From Siphonodentalium dalli (taxonomy: Eukaryota; Mollusca; Scaphopoda; Gadilida; Siphonodentaliidae): a stretch of DNA of 64,000 nucleotides. This document shows positions 43,370 to 55,789 of this stretch, piece after piece (position 1 is the first letter of the stretch; each line of letters opens with the position of its first letter). Both the position numbers and the translations under genes were made by a program. The notes beneath the pieces were generated by a model that was given only the letters and a program-made list of their open reading frames with translations, was not told the DNA's origin and ran no database searches. The DNA lies in assembly GCA_032622095.1 (NCBI GenBank), contig CP136068.1, positions 131,509,989-131,573,988 on the forward strand, read 5' to 3'.

Positions 43370-43790
43370 GGTTTTCTTGAGTTTAATGTCATTACGTATG
43401 ACTTTATTTCTCATTAAATATTCACGCCAAGCAGCCCACACAATTGCTATGTTTCCATGCGATTTAATGTCATTACGTGTGACCTAATATCTCAATAATC
43501 TGAGGCAAGAGTACGCCTGCTAAAGGCGAATTATAACAGTGGGGCTATAACGCTCAATGAATACTGGGAACTATAACAAACTGTGCAGCAGAATATCGCT
43601 GATTAAACGAGTATGAGATGAGCCTAACTGCAATTGTGACTTTGTTTAAAGGCCCACTTAATTTTCGAGTCATTCATTTTTGTTATAGTATGTACGGTTT
43701 TAATAACAATTTATGCCATAAAATTTGAATAAATTACTATAATTCATCACCATTTTAAACGCAGAATCATTCTATCTCCTAGTTTGAAAC
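43370..43790 (+). repeat. dispersed repeat family D, copy 1
   Basis: It matches 46068-46480 in direct orientation: 'taatgtcattacgtatgac', 'cagcccacacaattgct', 'gcgatttaatgtcat', 'aaggcccacttaattttcga' and 'gttcatcaccatt..aaacg'. It is continuous with the preceding TTCCGAAG block, so the whole may be one element. Confidence 0.85.
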
Positions 43791-43879
43791 ACCTTTAAAA
43801 TACCGCGACAAGTCGTGCGTCGTATATCTAGCAATTAGTAACTAACATGTCCTCTTCGGCTTTCCATAGATTTCAACGT

Positions 43880-44435
43880 AATTTGATACTTATGGGTATT
43901 TGTGTCCGGGAAGTGTTTTGGACGGGTCAAATCGTGAGCCCGACCTGACTTTGACCTTTAAAACTGTCAATGCAAGGTCAATTTGGGTAAAACGGACAAA
44001 TTTCGGCGAAATTTGATACCTAGGGATACTTTTGTCCGGGGAGTGTTTTGAACGGGTCAAATCGTGACATCGGCGTTACCTTGACCTTCAATGTGGTCAA
44101 TCAAAGGTCAAATCGGGTAAAACGGATGGATTTCGACGAAATTTGATACCTATGGTACTTTTGTCGGGGGAGTGTTTTGGACGGGTCAAATCATGACTCC
44201 GACCTTACCTTGACCTTCAAAATTGTTAATTAAAGGTCAAGTGGGGTAAAACGGACGAATTCGACGAAATTTGATACCTAGTGGTACTTTTCTCCGGGTG
44301 GGGGTGTTTTGGACGGGTCAAATCATGACCCTGACCTGACCTTGACTTTCGAAATAGTCAATTGAAGGTCAAATCGCGCCTTTCGCCGGAAATCAGATGG
44401 GAAACATCCCGGACGAAGTCGGGCCCATCAGCTTG
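43880..44435 (+). repeat. approximately 130-bp tandem repeat with Helitron-like 3' end
   Basis: Four units with 'gttttggacgggtcaaatc' at 43917, 44048, 44177 and 44307 contain 'gaccttgaccttcaa' and 'aaggtcaaatcgggtaaaac'. They end in the hairpin 'cccggacgaagtcggg' followed by 'cccatcagcttg'. This is the same tail as the Helitron-like units at 30639 and 47500. No 5' terminus is recognised. Confidence 0.75.
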
Positions 44436-46067
44436 TGTAATAAAGAAGACAGTTTGAAGAAAGTAATGTATAACACGAGAAACGGGAAAACTTGAAATAT
44501 TGAAGTATGCAAATTTCCCACATAAAATTTGAAAGCTAGTTTATAGAATAATTGTATTATAATTTATATTTATGGCTAATAATATGATCTTGGTGGCGTT
44601 ACCATATCTGACTATGGTTTTCTTGTATAGCCTTAATATATCGAGTGTGTTGTGTCTGACAGAGAACACTGGCCAGTGTAAATAGTGGTATACAGGTCAG
44701 GGGTTCCACAATTATTTGTGCACGACCAAAGAACTCTTTAGTCTTAGCCAACAGGGTGGAGTGGGGAGGGGAATTGTTTTTGGTTAGGTATACACATAGA
44801 TATATGGTTATTATACTGCCCGATATTAGTCGGCGGGTATATAGTTGACGTCTCGAGCCGTCCGTCCGTACACACATTTTGCATTATAACTCAAGAGTCG
44901 GTTGTCATATATATTTTGATGCCCTATGGCATGGTGACGGACCACAAATGAGGGACAAATATGCATAATATCACGGGTTGTGACCATCAATGCCTACCAG
45001 AGTTATGGGCCCTGTTCGACTTTATGAAATTCAGTCTGTATAAAGTTTTTGCAATATAAGTAAAGTGTCGGTTGTCGAATTTTGATGTGGTTTGGTATGG
45101 CGATAGACCAGAATGAAGAATTGAATGTCATTTCTCAATGCATCTGAATGCATCACATTATTTCAGTTCATCTATTTGTAAGTGATAACAGTATACAATT
45201 ATTATTTTAGTTTAGTCTTGTTGAGCAGAAAAGCTCCAAGATAAAGTTCGGAAATTCAATGAGAATAGCGTCACCTTCAGTTGGGATTGTCCGAGCAGTA
45301 AACAGTAACTGTCATTCATCATAACCAATTCAGTTTTATTTGGATAATTGTTGCAAATTAACATTACTTGCAATCATTCAATATGAGAAATAACCAGAAG
45401 GAATGAATTTGATTACATGCAAGAACAAGATAGTAGATCCTGTTAGATCTTCTTCACCCTCCCTTTCTTCTAACCAGTCATTTAATTTTACTCATATTGT
45501 TCAATGTCTCATTTCATGTACACATGTATTAATTGAGGGTAGAAATAAATATTGTTTACACCAACAAGACAGTATTTCAGACATTAGAAATTTATGAGAT
45601 ACCCTTTTCAATTTCATGTTATGCAACAATCAGGTTAATGATATCTAGTCATCATTGAGTATTAACCATGAAGTATCCAATTTGTGATACAGTTTTTTTG
45701 TTTTATTACTTTTATTCAGGTATACAACAGGATAATATATTTATTTTGTTACTAAATATTTCTTCCGTTGATCATAAGTTTCCTGAACGCCATTACGGTG
45801 GTCCACTGTGAAGTGGTACGGGATCCTGTGAAATCCAGAATGTTGCTAAATCTGAGGCTAAAGAGTCACTTTAGCTGCCTATATAGCCCTATACCAACAA
45901 GCATGGTACTAACATTCTTACAAACAACATTACATGGTCAGTACTTGTAAATTGTTTGAAAAAAAAACCCATTTTGGAAAAGATTTACAAGCACAATTTG
46001 TTCGGCCTCTGGACCACCCACCCACCCCGGCCCTATATACGGAATTTTATTGCAGACCCCCCCCCCC
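44436..46067. other. non-coding stretch with a diverged repeat and poly-C
   Basis: About 44885-45120 has two weak copies of 'a.gagtcggttgtc....attttgatg'. A poly-C run lies at about 46049-46062. No gene recognised. Confidence 0.5.
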
Positions 46068-46480
46068 CCCGGGTTTCCTTGATATTTAATGTCATTACGT
46101 ATGACGTTATTTTCCAATACATATTCACGTCAGCAGGCAGCCCACACAATTGCTCTTTCCATGCGATTTAATGTCATCGCGTATGGCGTTATATCTCAAT
46201 AATCTTACAGGCAACTATACGCCAGCTAAAGGCGGGATTAAAATAGCGGGACTATAACTCTTAATGAATACTGCGAAGCAGAATGTCGTTGAATAGACGG
46301 GTATGAGTTGAACCTAACTGAATTTGTATTGAGTTGTAAGGCCCACTTAATTTTCGAGTCTTTGGCTATTTTTTATAGTGCCTTGATATCAGGTTTTAAA
46401 CACAATATGTGCCATAAAATATGATTAAAACACTATATATAGTTCATCACCATTCCAAACGTCTGTATCAGAAGATGCCC
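46068..46480 (+). repeat. dispersed repeat family D, copy 2
   Basis: Partner of 43370-43790 with many substitutions and small indels. 'aggcccacttaat' here (about 46340) is mirrored by 'aattaagtgggcct' near 46836-46853, so a foldback structure may extend to about 46855. Confidence 0.85.
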
Positions 46481-47052
46481 CTAGAGAAATAGAAAACATC
46501 TTAATTCATAAAAAGATTCCCCCGTTATATGTCATGGCTCTCAGAATGCAACATAATTCAACATAATGCATTTTCAATTGAAGGGGAATAACATTATCTT
46601 TAAAATATAGAGTTACCCCCCCCCCCCTCCATTGAAAATAACACACTTTACTTTGCGCAACAAAACCAGATGAACCTTAAGCACAAAACAAGTCGTTAAC
46701 CCTGCGTTAACTCAACAAAAACAACATGTTCACAGTTTATTATACCGGATAAGCTTATAATACAGTGTTAGAGAGCTTCATATTTCAAATGGTATATATA
46801 CTGGCATATATTTTATATATGTGATCTGGGGGTTCGACAATTAAGTGGGCCTTGAATGTTGATGTTTTTTTTCTTCAAATACAGATTGCCAGTTCGGAAA
46901 AACTATATCTCTTACATGTAGTTTATTTCAGTCATCGTGTTTTTAACTTTCCATAATGAACGATAAACTGATACTCTTTTCTTGCTATTAATAACCGATA
47001 TCTAGGACAATTTGGGAATTAGAAGTGGATGTATAAATGTACTATATATGAA
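46481..47052. other. AT-rich spacer with poly-C
   Basis: A poly-C run lies at about 46617-46628. Otherwise nothing is recognised before the Helitron-like series. Confidence 0.4.
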
Positions 47053-47081
47053 TCTATCTACTATATAATTTGAGACTTCCG

Positions 47082-47122
<41 letters not shown>

Positions 47123-47500
47123 ATATGTGTACTTCATGGAATCCAAAACGCGTGTTCAGATTGAGCTCAAATTTCGTACGTAAGTGTAAAATCCCACCGA
47201 CACGGCCGTGGTCGCGTTTTGGAGAAGCTCAGAGCACCGTTTCTCCAATCCCAAATCACCGCAATCGGCACTTCGCGGTTAATAGCGTTGATATATAAAG
47301 AGCGTCGTTTTCGCTATCTACTTATCTGTATGACGGGAGTCTGTAGCCTGTCGCTCGAAATATTATGCAAATGTTATCGCTCGAGCGTTGTCTGTCGTTC
47401 CTAGGAAGGGGGGGGGTGTTGGTGTTTGACCCCACCTGACCTTGACCTTCAAAATGGTCAATTCAAGGTCAAACCCGGACGAAGTCGGGTCACCTTCTAG
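47053..47500 (+). mobile_element. Helitron-like element 1 of 3 in tandem (448 bp)
   Basis: A|TCTATCTACTATATAATTTG begins the element, followed by an (AT)n-(GT)n microsatellite. It ends with the hairpin 'cccggacgaagtcggg', then TCACCTTCTAG. The next element begins immediately. TC...hairpin-CTAG termini without inverted repeats are the Helitron signature. No Rep/helicase coding is present. Its first about 230 bp match element 3. Confidence 0.75.
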
Positions 47501-47880
47501 TCTATCTCATATATATTTTGAAGACCTCTGTTTGTCTGTCTGTATGTATGTCATTAATACAAATCTACGATTCTCGACCGATCGGGACGAATCTTGGTAC
47601 GTGTGTGTAGTTTGACCAGGCGGCCGTCGTTGTCGTATTGGCGAGCCCGCGCGGCGCCCGCTTCGCGCATGCGCAGACGAGATCTCGGAAACGAGTGGAG
47701 CTGTCGACTTGAAATTTGCAATGTGAATGTATCTTGCCCCGGATACGAATTTTATCGGGTCGCCGAGCCCGTGCGATGCCAGCTTCGCGCATGTGCAGAC
47801 CAGATCTCGGAAACGGGTGGAGCTATCGAATTGAAATTTAGTTTTTGAATAGCCCGGACAACGTCGGGCTTATCGGCTAG
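47501..47880 (+). mobile_element. Helitron-like element 2 of 3 in tandem (380 bp)
   Basis: It begins TCTATCTCATATATATTTTG with a GTCTGTCTGTATG microsatellite. It has an internal duplication ('cgcatg.gcaga.gagatctc' twice, about 47666 and 47789). It ends in hairpin 'gcccggacaacgtcgggc' plus TTATCGGCTAG. GC-rich relative to its surroundings. Confidence 0.75.
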
Positions 47881-47911
47881 TCTATCTATACTATATATTT
47901 TGAGAACTCCG

Positions 47912-47947
<36 letters not shown>

Positions 47948-49044
47948 GGTACTTCATAGAATCCAAAACGCGTGTACGGATTGAGCTCAATTTTCGTATA
48001 TAAGTGTAAAATCCCACCGACACCGCCGTGGTCGCGTTTTGGAGAAGCTCATGGCACCCTTTATCCACTCCCAAATCACCGCAAAGGCACGGCGGGGGTT
48101 AAACAAGTGATTATTTAATGAGCGTTTGTTTTTGACGCTTCGCTATAAAGAGCGTCTGTTCCCCATTCAACGTTATTAGCATCTGCAGAGTTATACGGGA
48201 AAATTGAGTGCATTTCCTATGCGGGGAGATTTATTGGATGCCATACTCTTACAACATCACTGCGGTGGTTAAAAAGCGTTCGTGTCCGCAGTGTCTTGAT
48301 AAAGAGCGTATGTGTTTAATGTGACTCTTACGTCTGGGTCTCGGCGTGAGCGTGTAAGACTGTATCCAGACATGAGCGTGTTGTGTGACGACATTCCCAA
48401 CACCTAACAGGGACAAATATCTATTAGCCACCAACAAGGCGAGTAACGACATTCCCAACACCTAACAGGGACAAATATATATTAGCCACCATCAAGGCGA
48501 GTATTGCGACGTATTAATTCAAATGCTTTCGATCAAACAATATTCTTTGTCGCACTCATATTTCGTCATCTCTACGAAAGCAGCACATGTCGCGTTGGTG
48601 GTGGGGTGCGCGGCGGGATTAATTTAAATATGTCATGTTGGTAACAATATCTAGCCGAGAATTGCTCAGACCTACAGACGAATGCGACCAGCAAATTTCA
48701 AAATTGGTCACTCGAAATTAAACTGACCCTTCCAATGCCACGTTCGTTAGTGATACCGAAGTTATAGCGTGCGCGTTATGTTTTTTGACTGACCACAGTG
48801 CCCAATCCGCCGAATGTGAGCATGTTATCACCTGTTACGGCAGTCCGTGGTCCACGGCAGTCAATTGTCGTGTCGAATATTGAAGCCTACTGATCAATTC
48901 AAGGTCAAATCGGGTAAAACTCGCTGTTTTCGACGAAATTGCACACCTAGGTGCAGCATGTATACGTGTCTCGGAAGCTGTTGCAATTGCTTTTTCGAAC
49001 AAAGCCATGAGACTATCCACGCCAGTGGCGGGCTAACCTGCTAG
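47881..49044 (+). mobile_element. Helitron-like element 3 of 3 in tandem (1164 bp)
   Basis: It begins TCTATCTATACTATATATTT followed by (AT)n-(GT)n. The first about 230 bp are shared with element 1 ('ccaaaacgcgtgt', 'aaatcccaccgacac', 'gtggtcgcgttttggagaag'). A 58-bp direct duplication lies at about 48388-48503. It ends in a GCCAGTGGCG hairpin and CTAACCTGCTAG|T. Non-coding. Confidence 0.7.
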
Positions 49045-49124
49045 TACTATATATATAGCGTAATCGTACGGTTTTTGTGGTGGGGTGCAAATTTTGATTC
49101 ATTTCTGGTTAAATACGCCCAGAA

Positions 49125-49246
49125 TAGAAAACCTTCGGAATAGCGAACCTTCGGAATAATGAACCTTCGGAATAGGGAACCTTCGGAATAATGAAACTTC
49201 GGAATAGCGAACCTTCGGAATAATGAACCTTCGGAATAGAGAACCC
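49125..49246 (-). repeat. TTCCGAAG array on the minus strand
   Basis: About seven units of 'ccttcggaataatgaa' or 'ccttcggaatagcgaa', the inverse of the arrays at 16625 and 42640. The conserved flanks of those loci are less clear here. Open frames repeating SEGSLFRRFAIPKV arise from the unit. Confidence 0.85.
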
Positions 49247-50054
49247 TACCCGCAAAACGCACACTTGTTTAACGCATTTAACCAGTGCTGTGGACTTCAC
49301 ATCAATGGCCACCAACATGATTCAAATCTCCAATTCACAATTCAACTGAATATAATTCAACCAAAGTACCATTACATTACATGCAAATTGACCGGATTTG
49401 ATTTTAATAGATGGTTTGGTATATACTTTCAACGTCTAGAATTAATGGAAGTGTTAATTACTTCTAAACTTATTGAAAATACGTTGTACAAATGTGAACA
49501 AACTATTTACCATTCAATTGTTTCATATTAACCGTATGGTCTGTTTTGTTATCATTGGATCCATCAACTTTAGGAATGTTACAAAGTGGGTTGGTTTTAC
49601 TATATATTAGGGGAGACCCGGACAAAGTGGGACACCCGGGCAAAGCGGGACATCGACATATATAACGTGCCTGAAACGTGCTGCGGATTTCCCGGGGAAC
49701 TTGATTACGTACGATGATTCAGTTGTGACAAATGTCAGTGTGCAATTTGTTTGGAGAGCCATTCGAGTTTAGACGAGATCACCAGGATACTTTTGTGGTG
49801 CAAAATTCTATTTTCTGAACATTAAGTACCATAGTTTCACTAATTTTCGTTCGTTGCTTTCACCCCATGACCATTTCCTATATTTATAGCCCATCAACTT
49901 ACCTCGCCAAACAATAACACAACACTAAATAATTATATCTCTGCATGTAAACTGTCAATACATGCGTCATATATAGATATGTTCACTTTGCCCGGAATGG
50001 TGGTCAATATAGTATATTGTTGATAAACATGTAAGTTGGAATGCGGGAAGTCAA
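49247..50054. other. non-coding stretch with a possible transposon end
   Basis: At about 49608-49652 'ggggagacccggacaaagtg' and 'ggacacccgggcaaagcggg' form a GC-rich, internally repeated motif in AT-rich surroundings. It resembles an element terminus, but no partner end was found. No gene. Confidence 0.4.
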
Positions 50055-50425
50055 CTTACCATGCCATTTCTCTTCCACTTGACATATTTTTTATCAAATA
50101 AAGGGTGTTGTAGGGTAACGGGCCCAAGCCAATCTGAATATTCACCCCACCCGGTCCAAAATGGCAGCCGTCCAGAAGGGTTCAAATAGGGCACCCATGC
50201 CATTTCTCGGCCTTTTTTTACGATTTAGGTCAGCGAAGGGTGTTGTATGGTGGCCACACAAGACAATATAAATATTCACCCCTTTCGCCCCACCCGATCC
50301 AAAATGGCCACCATCAAGAAGTGTTCAAATATGGCACCTTGCCATTTCCCCGATTTAGGTCAAACAAAGTGAAAGGGGTGAATATTTAGATTGGCTTGGG
50401 GACCACACTACACCACCCTTTGTTT
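50055..50425. repeat. direct plus inverted repeat cluster
   Basis: A unit of about 150 bp ('aagggtgttgta', 'aatattcaccc', 'atccaaaatgg', 'gtgccatttc') occurs twice in direct order. Part of it returns inverted at about 50365-50425 ('ggggtgaatattta', 'caccaccctttg'). The structure could fold back. Confidence 0.75.
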
Positions 50426-51419
50426 GACCTAATTATAAAAAATTTGAAAAAGGAATAAGGAAAGGAAGTCACTTTCATTTTAATCGGTACTGTGACGATG
50501 TGAATATATCGTTAAGACAGGGGGGGGGTCGGAACAAATTTCCAGGCACGTATGATCATTTTAATTTTTTCCGGCCACGGGGGACCCACCCACCCAATTT
50601 CTTCCGTTTCCGGCCTTTTTTCCAGGCAATTTTGGACACCCACCCTTTTTTTTCCGTTTCAGGAAGTTTTTTCTGGTGAGTTTTGGACACCCACCCCCCT
50701 TAAATTTGAGAAAAATTATCAATTGAGCAACCAGATAGCTGATTATCCTGCATTATCATAATTTATTGCGCGATATTTGAATAGAACAGTGCATAATGAG
50801 ATAACTATACTATTTGAATTTATCATATAAGTGTCATTAATCAAGAAATGTGTCAACATAATCACATACACCCCATGCATCCGGACATGCTCGTAGCGCG
50901 ATTTGCTCACCGTTCACGGTTTTCGTAAGTTATTTCATAAAAACACGGTTTATTTTACCTTGATTTTTTTTAACGTTATCAGCGATAATCGGTCTACAGA
51001 AATGAGCGGTTGTGGTTTCCGCAATTTGCATATTACTGTTCGATAATCGGGTTTTATACGAAAGTTATTACTTGGAAATACTTACTCGATATAAGTTTTA
51101 TCAAATTTTAATGAATCCTTGCATTGACAAATTATATAACATACAGTCTCTCTAAGTATGATATCTTATAATATATAGCTGCAAAATGAACTGGACATGT
51201 TTGCGATGTCAATCATATTAGTCCCCGAAATCATATTAGTCACTCGATGTCTATAGCAAACGTGAAACTTGCTATGATGTGCTCGTAGCATCGGGTGATA
51301 TGCTCGTAGCATTATATAAAATATGTGAATATGCGACAGAATCACACTTTTGTCAACTAAAAAGAGCGTCTAGATGGTGCTAGCATATACATATATCACA
51401 TGAATGACATGTTATATAA
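50426..51419. other. non-coding stretch
   Basis: A poly-G run lies near 50520-50529. A short near-duplicate 'ggacacccacc' and 'ttccgtttc' lies at 50575-50700. No gene recognised. Confidence 0.5.
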
Positions 51420-52081
51420 ATGAATTCACATAGTACCAACATGTATGGAAAATCGTTTGATAAAAAGTGGGACCTACAATGCCACTCAACATCAGGCATA
51501 TGCATTGTACAAGATTGCAACAAAGCGTTCCAGCAATATCAACATTATTCGGACCACATTAACACGCATTCCGGAAGCCGATCATACACCTGCAATGCCT
51601 GCAAAAAAGACTTCGATCGCTATATAGCAGAAATTCGCACAAGAAGTAATGTGAGGATAAAGTGAGATATTTGTGTGAATTTTGCGGTTCGTCTTTTGCA
51701 AGAAACACACTGAGATTAGAGCACATCGCTGTGAAGCATGAGAAAAAACGTCACATTTGCGAGTCTGCATGGTGCAACCTTCGGTTACAAGTCGGGATGG
51801 GCTCGCCACAGAAATTAAGCAACATTAAACATTCGCGAAGCATAATATGTCAGTTTGTGTCAAGAAGAACTAAAAATGCTGCTATTAGTAATAGGAAACT
51901 TCTTAAAGGCTCAGGCATTGTGATCAAAGAAGACCTAACTGAATATAATACTAACTTAATCAAGAAATCTAAAGAAAGAAAAGAAGTTGCAGACACATGG
52001 TCAGTAGGAGGAAAGGTTTATGTGAAATATGTTAATGCATCTAAACCAATCAAACAGATAAAAGATATATCTGATGTGTAA
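51420..52081 (+). pseudogene. C2H2 zinc-finger protein fragment, frameshifted
   Basis: The first open segment (51420-51665) holds a degenerate finger (YGKSFDKKWDLQCH), a C2H2-like finger (CIVQDCNKAFQQYQHYSDHI...H) and a third that loses its histidines (YTCNACKKDF). The frame then shifts near 51655-51664 into a second segment (51662-52081). That opens with a textbook finger, YLCEFCGSSFARNTLRLEHI..H, and ends with a Lys-rich tail and a DTWSVGGKVYVKYV block. The open reading on both sides of a single shift argues for a decayed gene or transposon-encoded protein. There are no clear splice signals at the shift. An active multi-exon gene is less likely but not excluded. Confidence 0.65.
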
Positions 52082-52436
52082 ATGGTATTTGCACACAAAG
52101 TAATACACATGAAAGTGCACAGTTTTGTATACTCATGAGCAAACACTGGCTCATGCATCTGCATATATTAAATAATTTAAATAAATATGCATCTGCATAT
52201 ATTAAATAATTATTCTACCAGATTCTATCTTGATTAATTTTTTGATGATTTTATGATATTGATAGTATGTATATAATAGACCCCACTGACACATGTGATA
52301 AATGGAACACCATACAGTTCTCTTTAAAAAAAAAAACACTCATAGCAATACCAGAAAAATCTCACAAGTACAGTATGCATATCAGATTGACAGCTTGAAG
52401 TTGAACAGATAAGTTTGTATATTAGCCATTTCATTG
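52082..52436. other. AT-rich 3' flank of the zinc-finger fragment
   Basis: It contains a 30-bp direct duplication ('atgcatctgcatatattaaa' at about 52156 and 52189) and a poly-A run at about 52326. Nothing else seen. Confidence 0.5.
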
Positions 52437-55400
52437 TTATTGTATGCAAATACCATGCTCCTAATTATGTCAAAATGGTCATTTGTCCCTTGTAGCATAT
52501 CAGTTTCTACCAAATAGAAGTTGTGATCATATATAAAGCATGATCCAGTAATGTTGATATTGAACTTTAGAATGATAGTAAGTTGTTTGATTAAGTGAAT
52601 CTCTTCATATTGATCAAACTCAAGTGCATATCAAGATAGTAATTGTGACAAAATGGTCATTTATCCCTTGTAGCATATCAGTTTCTACCAACTATAAGTT
52701 GTGATCATATATAAAACATGATCCAGTAATGTTGACATTGAACTTTAAAATGATAGTAACTTAGTAAGTTGTTTGATTAAGTGAATCTCCTCATATGGAT
52801 CAAACTCAAGTGCATAGCAAGATAGTAAACTATGTACATGTACCGTACATTATTGAAGAATATACCATTTCTGATTTGGCACTCTATTTCGGAAAACTCT
52901 GAGAAGATAAATATTTCGTACAATATCGTAACAAGTTACAAGTCGCCATATCTGTAGTAGTGTTTTCTTCTTCAAACTGGGACATGCAACGTTACTATAT
53001 ATAGAACATAATATTCCTGATTAACATTGTTAAAATGGTAGTAAGTTGTTGTAAGAAGTGAATGTTGTCAAAATAGACATCTTGCATATATACTGGTAAT
53101 TTAAATGTCTTCATAATTGATCAAACTCAAGTGAACAGCGAGATGATGAATCATTCATACGTGTACACATGTAACGTACATTATTGAAGAATATATCATT
53201 TTTACTTGACACTATTTATTTCGAAAACTCTAATAAGTTAAATATTATGTACAATATTGTACAATATTGTAACAAGTCGCCATAGTTGTAGTAGTGTTTT
53301 CTTCAATCTGGGACAGGAAATGTTACTATATATGGAACATAATAATTCTGATTTACATTGAACATTTAAATGACAGTAAGTTGTTTGAAAAAATGAATGT
53401 TGTCAAAATAGCGACTTATTTAATACTGTAGTGTTTTCTTTAAACCGGGACAGGCAATGTTACTATATATAGAACATAATATTCCTGACTAGTATTGAAC
53501 TTTAAAATGATAGTAAACTGCTTGAAGAAGTGAATGCTATCAAAATAACCATTTTATTAATACTGGTAACTCAAATCACTTCATAATTGATCAAACTCAA
53601 GTGAATAGCAAGATAATAAACCATCCATACTTGTATACATGTACCGCACATTATTGAAGAATATTAAAATATCATTTCTGACTTGACACTCTATATTTCG
53701 GAAAAGTCTGATACTAAGCTAAATAATACGTACAATATTATAACAAGTCGCCATAATTGTAGTCGTGTCTTTCACTTCAACATGGGACAGGCAATGTTAC
53801 TATATATAGAACATAATATTCTTGATTAACATTGTTTTACACTTCAGTCTGGGACAGGCAATGTTACTATATATAGAACATAATATTCCTGATTAACATT
53901 GTTAAAATGTCAGTAAGTTGTTTGATTAAGTGAATCTCCTCATATGGATCAAACTCAAATGCATGTACCGTACATTATTGAAGAATATACCATTTCTGAT
54001 TTGACACTCTATTTCGGAAAACTCTGAGAAGTTAAATATTTCGTACAATATCGTAACAAGTTACAAGTCGCCATATCTGTAGTAGTGTTTTCTTCTTCAA
54101 ACTGGGACATGCAATGTTACTATATATAGAACATAATATTCCTGATTAACACAACTGATTAACATTGTTAAAATGGTAGTAAGTTGTTTGAAGAAGTGAA
54201 TGTTGTCAAAATAGCCATCTTGCATATATACTGGTAATTTAAATGTCTTCATAATTGATCAAACTCAAGTGAACAGCGAGATGATGAATCATTCATACGT
54301 GTACACATGTAACGTACATTATTGAAGAATATATCATTTTTACATGACACTATTTATTTCGAAAACTCTAATAAGTTAAATATTATGTACAATATTGTAC
54401 AATATTGAAACAAGTCGCCATAGTTGTAGTAGTGTTTTCTTCAATCTGGGACAGGAAATGTTACTATATATAGAACATAATAGTTCTGATTTACATTGAA
54501 CATTTAAATGACAGTAAGTTGTTTGAAAAAATGAATGTTGTCAAAATAGCGACTTATTTAATACTGTAGTGTTTTCTTTAAACCGGGACAGGCAATGTTA
54601 CTATATATAGAACATAATATTCCTGACTAGTATTGAACTTTAAAATGATAGTAAACTGCTTGAAGAAGTGAATGCTATCAAAATAACCATTTTATTAATA
54701 CTGGTAACTCAAATCACTTCATAATTGATCAAACTCAAGTGAATAGTAAGATAATAAACCATCCATACTTGTATACATGTACCGCACATTATTGAAGAAT
54801 ATTAAACTATCATTTCTGATTTGACACTCTATATTTCGGAAAAGTCTGACATTAAGCTAAATACTACATACAATATTATAACAAGTCGCCATAATTGTAG
54901 TCGTGTCTTTTACTTCAACCTGTGACAGGCAATGTTACTATATAATTATATAGAACATAATATTCTTGATTAACATTGTTTTACACTTCAATCTGGGACA
55001 GGCAATGTTACTATATATAGAACATAATATTCCTGATTAACATTGTTAAAATGTCAGTAAGTTGTTTGAATAAATGAATGTTGTCAAAATAACCTTTTTG
55101 TAAAGACTGGCAATTCAAATGTCTTAATAATTGATCAAACTCACCATCCATACATGTATGCACATACCAAACATTGTTGAAGAATAGATCATTTCTGATT
55201 TGATACTCTTTGTTTCGGAAACTCTAATAAGATAAATATTATGTACAATATTGTAACAAGTCACCACAGTTGTAGTAGTGTTTTCTTCTTCAATCTGGGA
55301 CAGACAATGTTACTATATATAGAACATAATATTCCTGATTAATATTGAACTTTAAAATGGTAGTAAGTTGTTTGAAGAAGTGAATACTATCTGAAAACTA

Positions 55401-55740
55401 TCAATATAAATGCTGGAAAGTTGTAACTCAAATAACTGAACTAAGCAAAATCAAGTGATTAGCAAGCTAGTAAACCATCCACACGTGTATACATGTACCG
55501 TACATTAATGAAGAATATCAATATATCATATCTGATTTGACACTCATTATTATTTCGGAAAACTCTGATAAATTGAATACTATGCAAAATACTGCGGCAA
55601 GTCACAATATCTGTAGTAATGTTTTATTCTTCAATCTGAGACAGTTGTTTGAAGTGAATGTTGATAAAATAGCCATTTTATAAATACTGGTAACTCAAAT
55701 ATTTCATAATTAATCAAAATCAAGTGAATATAAATAAATG
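52437..55740. repeat. AT-rich satellite with a 1.12-kb higher-order repeat
   Basis: Monomers of roughly 200-340 bp share 'gttactatatatagaacata', 'atattcctgattaacattg', 'agtaagttgtttga', 'aattgatcaaactcaagtga', 'cgtacattattgaagaata' and 'taacaagtcgccata'. A block of about three to four monomers is duplicated: about 52848-53970 and 53972-55095 match at an offset of about 1124 bp with few differences. The first part (about 52440-52830) is a separate 177-bp duplication of the same family. No coding frame. Confidence 0.9.
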
Positions 55741-55789
55741 TTTTTTGTTTCTGTTTCTTTTTGTTTGGTCATCCATTTTTTCTTTTAAT

